Positions 31,553-41,385 of a DNA stretch of 64,000 nucleotides are shown here, piece after piece. The translations under genes were made by a program, and so were the position numbers. Source of the stretch: Ixodes scapularis (Eukaryota > Arthropoda > Arachnida > Ixodida > Ixodidae). How positions within the stretch are numbered: the stretch's first letter is position 1; every line of letters starts with the position of its first letter. The stretch spans positions 84,560,069 to 84,624,068 of the forward strand of contig NW_024609884.1 in the NCBI RefSeq assembly GCF_016920785.2. Direction: 5' to 3'. A model generated the notes under the pieces. The model did no database searches, was not told the origin of the DNA, and saw only the letters and a list, made by a program, of their open reading frames with translations.

Positions 31553-32070
31553 TCATCCATGGTCGGCTGCCGCTGGGTCGTCGTGTCTGATGTCTCGCGG
31601 CACCCGTGACTCATGCGAGTTCTGCATTGTCCGTGTTAAAAAGTCTGTCTCCTTGCGTGTTAAGGCCACCGATGCAACACTAATGCATTTAGTAGCTGCG
31701 GATATGATGTAGAAGGCCTCTACCACTTCGCGGGTCATTTTATCCTTGTGCCTCTCTAGGGTTATTGTTTCCCCGAACAGCGGATTACAATTGCACTCCT
31801 TGCAATGTGTTGCAAGATGGCCTCCCACTGTGGCTCTCAAAGAATAATCATGCTCGCGAAGTCGGTCATTAAGACACCTGCCTGTTTGCCCTACGTAGAT
31901 CTTGCCGCACGAAAGTGGAATCTTGTATACCACGCCTGAAGTGCACGGAACAAAAGGTTTAGCATGCTTTTTTGTGCACCTTTGTCTTGTGGCACCTTCG
32001 GCTTGCGAGTTGACTATGGAGCAAATTTTGCTCATTTTTTGCGGGGCTGAAAATACCACTCGGACCCCAT
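31553..32070 (-). pseudogene. Penelope GIY-YIG endonuclease, 3' part of the ORF
   Basis: Encodes SGVVYKIPLSCGKIYVGQTG followed by RCLNDRLREH, the GIY-YIG signature (VYK, IYVGQTGR) with the conserved Arg. The Glu-bearing helix (REVVEAFYI) and CKECNC cysteines follow. This nuclease is thought to nick target DNA for Penelope priming. Here it is cut off from the RT by an insertion at 32071-32598, so the full protein cannot be made from this copy. Confidence 0.8.
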
Positions 32071-32598
32071 AGACCTCCTGCATTGCCCAGGGGGTGCTGC
32101 GAAAAGGGACTTGTTAGGACTTGTTTTGGGTAGTACAAATTCTAGCGTCTCAAACTGTCACGCATGCAGAAGCGTGCCTGCTCTGGTGCGGAGCGCGAGA
32201 TCGCGATGCAAATACAAAGAAACAACAAAAAATCGAACGCCGTCAAAGCTAAGACGCTAAGAGCGAGCCAAGAGATGTCGTTTCACGCATTCCAAAGTAG
32301 ACATGAAAATGAAAACAAAATGAAAGCGTCGCGACGCAGGTGTTCTGACGTCACCCCCCAGAGATAAGAGACGCGTGTCCTAGCGGCGGTGTCATGAATT
32401 TGGCATTTTCGGTTTTCTCGCAACGTTGAGTCAGGGCAATTTCTGGCGTCCAGATGTGTTTTTTCGTTCTTCAGCATCACACAGAATTAGAAAAGATCAA
32501 CCAACGTGCCATAAGTTGTGCGATGCTCAATCAGGTGAGCTTGTACTACCCAAAACGAGGGCGCTACGGTTTGTTCAAAGCTTCAGCGCAGGAGGCCT
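32071..32598. mobile_element. non-autonomous TIR element inside Penelope
   Basis: 528 bp with ends AGACCTCCTGC and GCAGGAGGCCT, and deeper inverted similarity such as TTTTGGGTAGTACAA (about 32117) against its complement (about 32543). AT dinucleotides lie just outside both ends. The uninterrupted Penelope arm on the plus strand shows the empty site at about 34301-34305, which proves an insertion. No recognisable ORF. Confidence 0.75.
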
Positions 32599-32639
32599 AT
32601 ACCGACTTGCCACGTTTTTTAAATTGTGTGACGTCTTGT

Positions 32640-34113
32640 GAAGGTACGGGATTACCACCGGTCTTGTCTTTCCTACATCTTGTTTGTTGGCTTGGAGGCC
32701 TTTTGCCCTTTTCAACAAGGTGTCCGCTACATTAGCCAGTAGTGGTAACGGATAGCTGGCTTTTCTGAGTCTTTCAACCTGCATCGAGAAGCTGGCTTCC
32801 ATTGTGTGGCAACATGATTTCTTGAGCGCGGATCCCAAACATGTCAGAGCAATGCCCCTCTTGACGATCTTAGAGTGAGCCGAACTGAAATCCAAAATTC
32901 GTTTCTTGGAGCGTGGAGAGTACGTCCAGCACACATGCGTATCACCTAAGTGAAGCGAAAGGTCTAAAAACTGGAGAACGTTTTCTTGAGGGACCTCATA
33001 CGTGAACCTGAGGCCCCCTCCATACTCAGTGAAGGTCGCCAAAATATTGGTCACCTGTGTGTGCACATCGGTGTTATCTTGAAGAACAACTAGGAAGTCA
33101 TCCACATAGCGGGCTACCTTGTTAACTCCTCGACTTCCAAGCTCCCTTTCAATGGCACAGTCTACAGCTCCCAGATAAATGTCACTGAGGACTGGGGCTA
33201 CACAGGAGCCAATACAAACTCCTGACTTTTGTACATAGCACCCATCTCGCCACCCAACAATCATGGACGTTAGATAAAAATATAAAAGCTCTAAAAAGCT
33301 CTCCGTTGAAATTCCACATGAGCCTCTGAAGGAGAGCTCTCCATTGGCTTCAATACATGTCTTCACAGACTCCAATAATTGTGCATGTCGCAATGAGTAA
33401 AACAGGTTCTCCACATCTATACTGAAGGCCGTACCGATCTCATTGCTCTTTAACCGGAGAAAATCGACGATTTCCTCAGAATTCACTACTTTGAAGGGGT
33501 CCTGTATTTTTAAAGATGACAGATGTTTTTGGAGATAGGACGCGACTTGTCTTTGCCAGGAACCCTTTTCGGTGACAATCGCTCTAAATGGGCTTCCTTC
33601 TTTATGCGTCTTTACTGAGAAGAAGACTTCAAGATGAAACTTGTCAACCTTCCCGATTCTCGCTGCTAACTGAATTAGAGACAGACGTTCACAAAGACGC
33701 TTTGCTGCATCCCGAGTTTTCTTGGTGTCCACTTCTACCCGTTAGAAATTTTTCGTGATTGCTGTTGAGGCTCGTTCATTGTACATGTTTTCTGGTAGAA
33801 CCACAAACTGTCCTTCTTTGTCTGATAGTAAGACACGCAGTCCATTGTCACCCATAAAATCCACCAGGGGCTTAAAATGCCCGACAGGTTTTTTCTTCTG
33901 CTGAGGGTGAAGACTGTCAACGCACTCAGAGATGCACCGTGGTCTGTCCGTTTCCACTGTCCTATGGGCGATTTGCTTTGCTAGTGTAATCAGCTCCGGT
34001 GGGCTTACCACAGGTTCGAAACAGTACTTAGGGCCTACCCCTAGACGCTTGCCAATATCCGGTGGCATCCTTACCTCCCCCAGTGTTGTGTAGAGACCCA
34101 CCGTGGAGGGCAC
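32640..34113 (-). pseudogene. Penelope reverse transcriptase
   Basis: Reading frame from about 34113 to 32599, broken by one in-frame TAA at 33742-33744. RT blocks: FHLEVFFSVKTHKEGSPFRA, IDVENLFYSL (first Asp), GVCIGSCVAPVLSDIYLG and catalytic YVDD (33097-33108) in ARYVDDFLVVL. The RT belongs to the Penelope class, related to telomerase RT (known). One stop codon and the downstream insertion make this copy dead, but otherwise it is well preserved. Confidence 0.88.
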
Positions 34114-34146
34114 CGGTTCATTTGCTTTTTTGGTCGGGAGATGTGG

Positions 34147-35152
34147 CTATCCGTTACCACTACTGGCTAATGTAGCGGACACCTTGTTGAAAAGGGCAAA
34201 AGGCCTCCAAGCCAACAAACAAGATGTAGGAAAGACAAGACCCGTGGTAATCCCGTACCTTCACAAGACGTCACACAATTTAAAGAACGTGGCAAGTCGG
34301 TATGGGGTCCGAGTGGTATTTTCAGCCCCGCAAAAAATGAGCAAAATTTGCTCCATAGTCAACTCGCAAGCCGAAGGTGCCACAAGACAAAGGTGCACAA
34401 AAAAGCATGCTAAACCTTTTGTTCCGTGCACTTCAGGCGTGGTATACAAGATTCCACTCTCGTGCGGCAAGATCTACGTAGGGCAAACAGGCAGGTGTCT
34501 TAATGACCGACTTCGCGAGCATGATTATTCTTTGAGAGCCACAGTGGGAGGCCATCTTGCAACACATTGCAAGGAGTGCAATTGTAATCCGCTGTTCGGG
34601 GAAACAATAACCCTAGAGAGGCACAAGGATAAAATGACCCGCGAAGTGGTAGAGGCCTTCTACATCATATCCGCAGCTACTAAATGCATTAGTGTTGCAT
34701 CGGTGGCCTTAACACGCAAGGAGACAGACTTTTTAACACGGACAATGCAGAACTCGCATGAGTCACGGGTGCCGCGAGACATCAGACACGACGACCCAGC
34801 GGCAGCCGACCATGGATGATGTGTTCGTCTTCCCCTCCGACACGGGTGACCAGGCGCGAGCGAAGACTGATGCAAACACACCCTGCACCACGACAACGAA
34901 GGCACAGCCAACAAAGGTTTTAGGGTTTAATCAAAGAACCAGTGTATCAAGCCTGTGCGCGCGAGGGAACACCCGACTTTGTGTTTTACATTCCTGTTTT
35001 ATATTTCTGCTTCCTCTTCTTCCTTTTTCATCTTTATGGGGAGCTGGACGATGCTCTTTCTTTTCTTCATCTTTGTAAATACAGTTGTGAGTAGCGCTCT
35101 TTTCTGTCCCTTCTCTCTTCCTCATACGTGTGCGCTAATGCCGTTAATATGT
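34147..35152 (+). repeat. inverted arm of the Penelope element
   Basis: Near-identical inverted copy of 31222-32757 minus the 32071-32598 insertion. It includes an intact open frame of the RT thumb end plus GIY-YIG domain (to 34819) and the 3' non-coding part. The frame here runs without a break through the site where the other arm carries an insertion. Confidence 0.85.
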
Positions 35153-35197
35153 CTAACTACCAACTAGCCCAGTTATCAACCCTTTGCCAGGAGCTGG

Positions 35198-35570
35198 GGT
35201 TGTCGAAGTCAAACGGTGGTGGTGGACGGAGCTGGACCACGCCCTGTATGTAGAAACGGAGCGGCGGACCCAGCGGACTTTTCACCGTTGGCCATGGCGA
35301 AGGGAAGGTGACTGCCTCAACGGAAAGTGGCAGCGGCGGGGCCGGGCCGCGTGTGGAAGCCGCAGGCACGGGATCAGCGGAGACGGATTCCGCCCACTTC
35401 TGGAATTACACGGCTGCTGACTCTCCAAGCGGGGAAGTGCCGCTCAAGGTTTATTCAGGCTCTTTTATAGTGGCGGATGCAATGGTGTCATCCAGTGGTA
35501 CAACGGTACACTACACTATACAGTATCGATTTTCAATCCCAGTAAGGGAATCCCAGGCACGTTTGCGGCA
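35198..35570. other. unassigned stretch right of Penelope
   Basis: No gene recognised. It resumes the sequence interrupted by Penelope (the other side is 31145-31207). Confidence 0.4.
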
Positions 35571-36990
35571 AGAATGCAGCGATGGGCAATCATCTTGTCA
35601 GGGTATGACTTCGACATGACGTACGTGTCAACGGATCAGAACGTTGTCGCAGACATGCTGTCAAGACTCCCAACGACTGACAAAGGCGCTACAAAATCAG
35701 AAACTACGAGAATGGACGAAAACAAATGTCTCTATCTAGAAAAGTTTCAAGCACTCCCGCTGACACATAAGCAGATCAGCAGAGAGACACGAAAGGACAC
35801 CGTGTTGTGTAAAGTTTTAAGACTCACCATAGATGGATGGTCGGAACAAGTGAATTCCGATGACCTCAAGCCTTACTTCCGTCGCAGTACGGAGCTAACC
35901 ATGGAGCTCGACTGCTTAATGTGGGGAACACGGGTCATCGTACCCTGGAATCTACTGAAAACACGTTTTGAACGGCTTGCATCAAGGTCATGATGCAATG
36001 ACGAAGGTGAAGGGACTGGCACGACTTGTGGTGGCCGCTTCTGGGTCATGACATCGAAACGATAGTCCGAGGTTGTCGGCCGTGCCAGGAAGTGAGCAAC
36101 GAGGCACCTAAAGTTCCCATACACCCATGGGAATACACAAATAAGGAATGGCAACGCCTGCATGCAGACTTTGCAGGACCCTTTCAAGGAAGGAATTTCT
36201 CGCTGATCTTTGGTGCATATTCAAAATGGCCCGAGGTAGTGCCCCTGACCTCGACAACTTCGGCAGCCACCATAAGAGTGTTTCTAACTCTCTTTGCAAG
36301 ATATGAACTGCCAGAAAGGATTATGACAAACAATGGCCCGCAATTCCGATCAAGCGAATTGCGGGATTTCATGACAAGAAACGGAGTGCAAGAGACATTC
36401 TCACGCGCGATTCATCCCGCAACGAATGGTGCCGAAAAAAACTTTGGGAACATTAACGAAGTTTGTCAACGCAAGCCTGCAGCGGGGCTCACCATGGAAG
36501 AGGCATGCCATAACTTCTTGGTGGCATACCGGATGACCCCGCACGCGACAGCTGGCTCAACACCTGCCAAAATGATGACAGGAGACGAATTTCGCACAAG
36601 GTTCGATCTTCTCGGACCATCAATAACTGATGTCGTGCGATCAAAACAGGCGAAGCAGCACGCTTCGCGCAACTCTATAAAGAATGACACCTACATCAGA
36701 ACAATCAGGTCTGGGCAAGAGACTACAGGAACGCTAAGAAATCGTCGAAAGGCGTCATCGTCCGTGTGCTAGGAAACCGAACATATAAGATTCGCGCAAA
36801 CGAGGGAAATACATGGAAACGACACATTGAACAGCTGAGACATGTACCCAAGGAGGAAGAGGGAATATCTGCGAATCAAGACGATAGCCTCAGGCGCGCA
36901 AGAACACCGAGAAAGTTCGCCCCTTCCCGCGCCATCAGTCAGCTAAACGGTTCACCGTCTCCGATTTCCAATTACAACTTTCAAACCTAA
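35571..36990 (+). pseudogene. decayed Gypsy pol: RNase H end and integrase
   Basis: 35574-35993 encodes the RNase H connection region (YDFDMTYVSTDQNVVADMLS) and a linker. 36026-36772 encodes an integrase: WWPLLGHDIE, CRPC, HADFAGPF (first Asp), MTNNGPQF, TNGAEKNFG (Glu). The second catalytic Asp is replaced by Asn in TNNG, and frame breaks occur at about 35993 and 36740, so it is inactive. RT and protease are absent. It is a different Gypsy lineage from Gypsy-1. Confidence 0.8.
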
Positions 36991-37003
36991 AAAAAATAAA
37001 TAA

Positions 37004-37004
<1 letters not shown>

Positions 37005-37061
<57 letters not shown>
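37005..37061. repeat. (TA)n microsatellite plus T run
   Basis: About 46 nt of TA repeats followed by T9. It interrupts the decayed Gypsy sequence. Confidence 0.9.
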
Positions 37062-37241
37062 GACAGAACGATCCTGCAACACCGGAGGCAGGCACTCGAA
37101 GCTCGCCTGCCAGACCACTTAATGGCACACGTGACCAAAGCAGGGAGGGCAGCCCTCTCCTTTTCAGAAGATCAACACAGACGCGCCAGCCATCTACGCG
37201 GCTGGGCCTGTGAAAACGTGAAGTTTGTAAGGGGGAGATAT

Positions 37242-37500
37242 TGCCGTGTATTGTGGGCGTGTTCGCCACGTATACAGCGAACACGACCTACTGAGCCAAG
37301 GCAACGACGGCGGATGCCACCGGAGACGCCGGCGGGGGAGAGCGAGCCACAGACTGGGCGCGGTTACAGACCAAATAAGACGCTTCTCATAACACCAATC
37401 GATTGTAACCTAAACAGTGAAATAAATATATCTCTACATTATCCCAAATTAACCGGCACATCACAGCCGCTATGGAGCACCACTTCTCGATCTCCTTCCC
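37242..37500 (+). repeat. possible 3' LTR start of the decayed Gypsy
   Basis: AAGGGGGAGATAT (polypurine-like, about 37227-37240) precedes TGCCGTGTATTGTGGG, as at the start of an LTR, and AATAAA lies at 37420. No matching 5' LTR is visible in the window and the 3' border is not defined. Confidence 0.35.
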
Positions 37501-37779
37501 AATAGTCCGTTCCAACTCAAGAAGGTAGGGCGAGGGAAAGGAAGGCCGGGGAGGAGGAAGCAGACGGAACGCTGGAGAGCAGAGGGGGAAAGCTCCTCCT
37601 TTCTCCAGTTGCAACGGACTATACCTGATTTCATTTTCTCACCAAGAACACATCGCAATGACCACCAGCACATAGTGCGATGACGTCATGTGCAAACCAT
37701 GTAATACCCTAGTTACACTAGCGCTCTTAACTGTCATTCTGTCCTTATAGGCCACTGAAAATAAAATATATTTTTTAAA

Positions 37780-38126
37780 CAGTTTGGTTGGGACACACGT
37801 GTCGAAAAATGCATTTTACGCGAAATTTATTTTTTAGAGCGATATTGACGGCGCAAGATTTATTTCAAATTCTGCGCGCAAAATCCATGACGTCACGGAA
37901 TGGTCATACACTCTTTTCACCTCGACCAGATGGTGATACACTCTCACCTCCTCAACGTGATGGCCAAGCCGTGACACCTATCCTCCATGCGCCCCAAATG
38001 CCGAGAGAGAAAACAAGTGGAAAGGAGGTGATTACCGAATAAATTACGCCTCCCGCCGTCAATATTGCTCTATTTTTTTCTTTCGCGTAAAATGTATTTC
38101 TTGACACGCGTGTCCCAGCCAGACTA
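37780..38126. mobile_element. TIR element with about 70-bp inverted ends
   Basis: Left end (CAGTTTGGTTGGGACAC, then GCATTTTACGCGAAA and GCGATATTGACGGCG) is an inverted match of the right end, which finishes GTGTCCCAGCCAGACTA. AAA flanks both sides. 347 bp, non-coding. Superfamily not determined. Confidence 0.6.
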
Positions 38127-38158
38127 AAAATTATTTTTTCTTTTCTCTGGTTTTTTAA

Positions 38159-38560
38159 AGGGATACTCAACCAAAATTTTGAGCTCACCAAACAGGGCTG
38201 GAGCGATAGGCAGGACGCTGCAGAAAACAAAAACACCACCCAGACAGTGATATCTGTAACGGATGGCCGTATTTTTGGAAAAGAAACGCGCGATTGAACA
38301 CTGCCGACGAGACATGTGACGTCACGATTCTCATTTTCTCTCCTCCTCGCTTCGTCCCATCGAATTGGTGAACCGAAGCGAGGAGGAGAGAAGCGAGGCC
38401 GCTCCCCCTTCATCCTCAACTTTTCCAGGAGGATCGTGACGTCAGAGTCCTCGCTTGATCGCGCCCTTCTTTTCCAAAAATACGGCCATCCGCTTGAGAT
38501 ATCAATGTATGAGTGAGGTTTTGGAGTTCGTAGCGTCCCGTTCAACGCTTCTGTGGCCTT
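38159..38560. repeat. half of a TTAA element with an internal inverted repeat
   Basis: Starts AGGGATACTCAACC right after TTAA (38155-38158) like neighbouring TTAA MITEs, but I see no matching right end. GGATGGCCGTATTTTTGGAA (38261) pairs with its inverted copy at about 38472-38491, and CTCCTCCTCGCTTCG (38341) pairs with CGAAGCGAGGAGGAG (38374), so the region folds into a long hairpin. Confidence 0.5.
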
Positions 38561-40403
38561 ATTTTGCGAAATTCAAATTTCGGAAGATGGAACGACGGCG
38601 TTCATCTGTGTCTCCTAAAAAGAGCGCGTTCCGTACAGCGCCGGCCATCACCATGTCTTCGGCAGCTCAGTTATAGCTTACAAGGAGTTTACTCAAGGAA
38701 TTACCGCAAGCCAAGAAAATGAGACGATCACCGATGTTTCTATTGGCGGATAAGAGGGTGCTCAAGTCTCGACGGTGATCCTCACTTTGGGAGGCGCACC
38801 TGAGCTGGTCTTGTCATTGTTTCGGCTTTATCAGTGCTAAGGAGCGTAAATGTACAGGCTTCTCGAAATTAGTTCTTTTACAGTAACAACATTTGTAGTT
38901 TATCTTGGGGTTAAGGGATAGGGGGAAGTCGGCTATCCCAATGTATCCTGACTCTTGGAAATTCCATAAAAATCACCAGATGGCAATTCGCAATGTTTTT
39001 CTGTGGTAAATGCAGTCAAATGCATGCGTCAAAATATACGGGAGCGCTAGCGCGAGCGCACATTGAGCATGCAGCGATCAAAGCTGCGCAGATCAAAGCT
39101 GTGCGAGACGCTGAGCTTCTGAGACGAAAAGGACGAAGACGCCACAAGCGCGAGCGCAAGATCGCGTGTACCGCGGGCCCAGTGTCGCATTCGGAACGAG
39201 GGCAGTCGCAGGGGTCGTACGCAGGTTCGGGCCCTCTGGAAGCTCCCGAACCGGCCAGAAGTCCCGAAGAGGAGGCTACGACGTCCTTGGCGCGCCTTGC
39301 CGACATCCACACGCGTTGCCGATATCCGCGTACCCATTCGGCGCCCGAAGTCGCCTGCCCGCTCGGATCCGGCCCGCTAGCAAGCAGCAGCCAGTCCGTA
39401 AGTAGACCGAGGTCCTATGCCAAGACCGCCTTGGCATGATAGGAAGGCCCGAATCTAATTAGTTCGATTCAGACGGCTTTCTCGGTGTCAATGGAGGATC
39501 TTCCGAATTTCTGGTTCTAGAGCGCGCAGGACCTGGTGTTCGGCGTTCGAACGCCAGGCCTTGCGCGAGGAGCCAACCACGCTCTTGTTCTTTCTGATTG
39601 AAGGGAGACAGTAGAGAGAGGGAAGGGCCTTTGCACCGACCCACTGATCCTCCCAATCAGCTGAGCTCGACGCTCTGACATCGCTGCTGCTCCTCTCCCT
39701 GTTTATCTCCGTACAGCGGATCATTCTATTCGTGAAGATAGTCTGCTTGAACCACGAACAAGAAACTGGCGTCTAATGAATCTGGTCTATGGGAGGTGTT
39801 CACTGGACGCTATATTTGAGTGCGCTGTTCACGGAGCATGCTCAGGCCGAACTCTCACTAATAGGCTGCTAAGACCGGCAATCTTGATGGTGTGGAATGC
39901 ACGTTACAAAAGAAGTGTGGAAGCTCGCCGTCGGCACGCGCTCGGCAGCCGTGGACTCTCAGCTATTGCCGCCAATGAATACTCCCTATTGGCGACATGA
40001 GCGATCGAAAGCGTCGCTGTGGTCGGCCCACCACAATTGGCCGAATGCTGACTATGACGTCAGCAAAGGATGTCTCATCGACGGAAATGAGAGGAATGTA
40101 AGAACTTCAATTTTGACGGTGTTGGCAGTGTTGCTTTGAGAGCGCTATGGTTTCAGGCTTCCACCATGCCCATTACAAACACCATCGTGCTTGTTGTTCA
40201 CAAGGTAATGACGTCACAAAAGGTAACCGAACAAGGGCGAAAAACATCTCGCCGCTACTATCATGTAGAGCAGAGTCAATCATGCGATCTACTCGTATTA
40301 AAAATGATTTTTTTTCGACAAATGTAGGACAACTGCGGTAATTCTTTTATTATTACCTTTGAAGGGAGCAGATAAAGTAATTTTCTATGTTGCGCCGGAT
40401 AAC
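38561..40403. other. unassigned stretch
   Basis: No gene recognised. A plus-strand open frame of 148 codons at 38993-39439 is Arg/Ala/Ser-rich and overlaps other open frames of similar length on the minus strand, as GC-rich non-coding DNA often does. Confidence 0.45.
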
Positions 40404-40407
40404 TTAA

Positions 40408-41034
40408 AGGAGCGATGCAACAATTTTTGTACTGTGCACAAATCCCGCTGAAAACGGATCCCTAACGTTAATGACCTATGAAACACGCGTTCGTTTTTCA
40501 CCCCACGCAATAGAAGTCCCAGAAAAAAATTAAAGAAAAACGAGCAGCGTTCACCCCCTCAACTCGCAGCCAGAACAAGCGGCCACGTGATCTGGAGCCG
40601 ATTATATGCCGCCAGTGTTGATCATAGCCACGCGCTGGGGTTGGCAAAGCACAGGACACGCGCTGAGTTCCAGACATTGTTATGGCTCGGCTGTTGTCGT
40701 CGTTGCAGCGATTGGACACGGGTCACAACCCGAATGCTTCTCGAGCTAGCAATTGTCACGAGCCCACGTCGAGTGGCCACGCAATGCTCGGGTCCAATCT
40801 ATGAACCGCATTCAAATATCGTCACTTGGGTGTACTGCGATCCCCGAGTTACGTCATCAAATTTTGCAAAGGAGAGATTGAATGAAAATGATCGATTTTG
40901 TCCTTGAAATTACACCGCAACAAAGGAGTTTCTTGGCCAGTGGCGTTGGGTGTGAGTATCCTTGAGTCCCAGGTGTGCCAGTAAGCTCGTGTAGAGAGAA
41001 AAAAATTCCAATTGAATATCGTTGCACAGCTCCT
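40408..41034. mobile_element. TTAA-flanked MITE
   Basis: Ends AGGAGCGATGCAACAAT and, inverted, AGGAGCTGTGCAACGAT. TTAA lies directly outside (40404-40407, 41035-41038). 627 bp, no ORF with a known motif. Confidence 0.7.
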
Positions 41035-41385
41035 TTAAGTGCATTTTATTTTTGTGTGCGTGAAAGAGTTAATGGACATCAGCCTGCCAACAGTCTCAAA
41101 CGCCATCTTGCATGTCTTGAGACCGACTTTCGTGGTTTCCATGTATTCTTGCAGAGCGACTTCGACTGTCCTCGGTTTTGAAAGCGAGACCGCTGTAACT
41201 AGGCCCAAACGTGCGACAGAGAGGAAGTCCAGGCCCGGCGGACTGAACCCTTCCTTATGGAAACCGCATCCACCAGCGTGTTAAGCGAGGGCGTCTCCAT
41301 GGCGCCCTCGCTTATCACGAAAAGCATCACAGTTTTTGTAAGGAGGGGGGGGGGGGGCTTACAAAAAAACTGTGGTGCTTTTCTG

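Larger units (their letters stand above)
31220..35185 (-). mobile_element. Penelope-like element with inverted arms
   Basis: Minus-strand RT and GIY-YIG coding region (34113 down to 31553) with a 1006-bp inverted copy of its 3' part on the plus strand (34147-35152). The left arm is 31222-32757 once the 528-bp insertion at 32071-32598 is allowed for. GCCAGGAGCTGG flanks the whole (31208-31219, 35186-35197) as a 12-bp target duplication. Thirty-four nt (35152-35185) lie between the right arm and the duplication; a 34-nt tail of this kind is reported for Penelope, from memory. Confidence 0.85.

Noticed and set aside
38993..39439. 148-codon plus-strand ORF as a host gene
   Set aside because: Arg/Ala/Ser-rich with no domain, and overlapped by open frames of 98 and 96 codons on the other strand. 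This is expected from GC-rich non-coding DNA.
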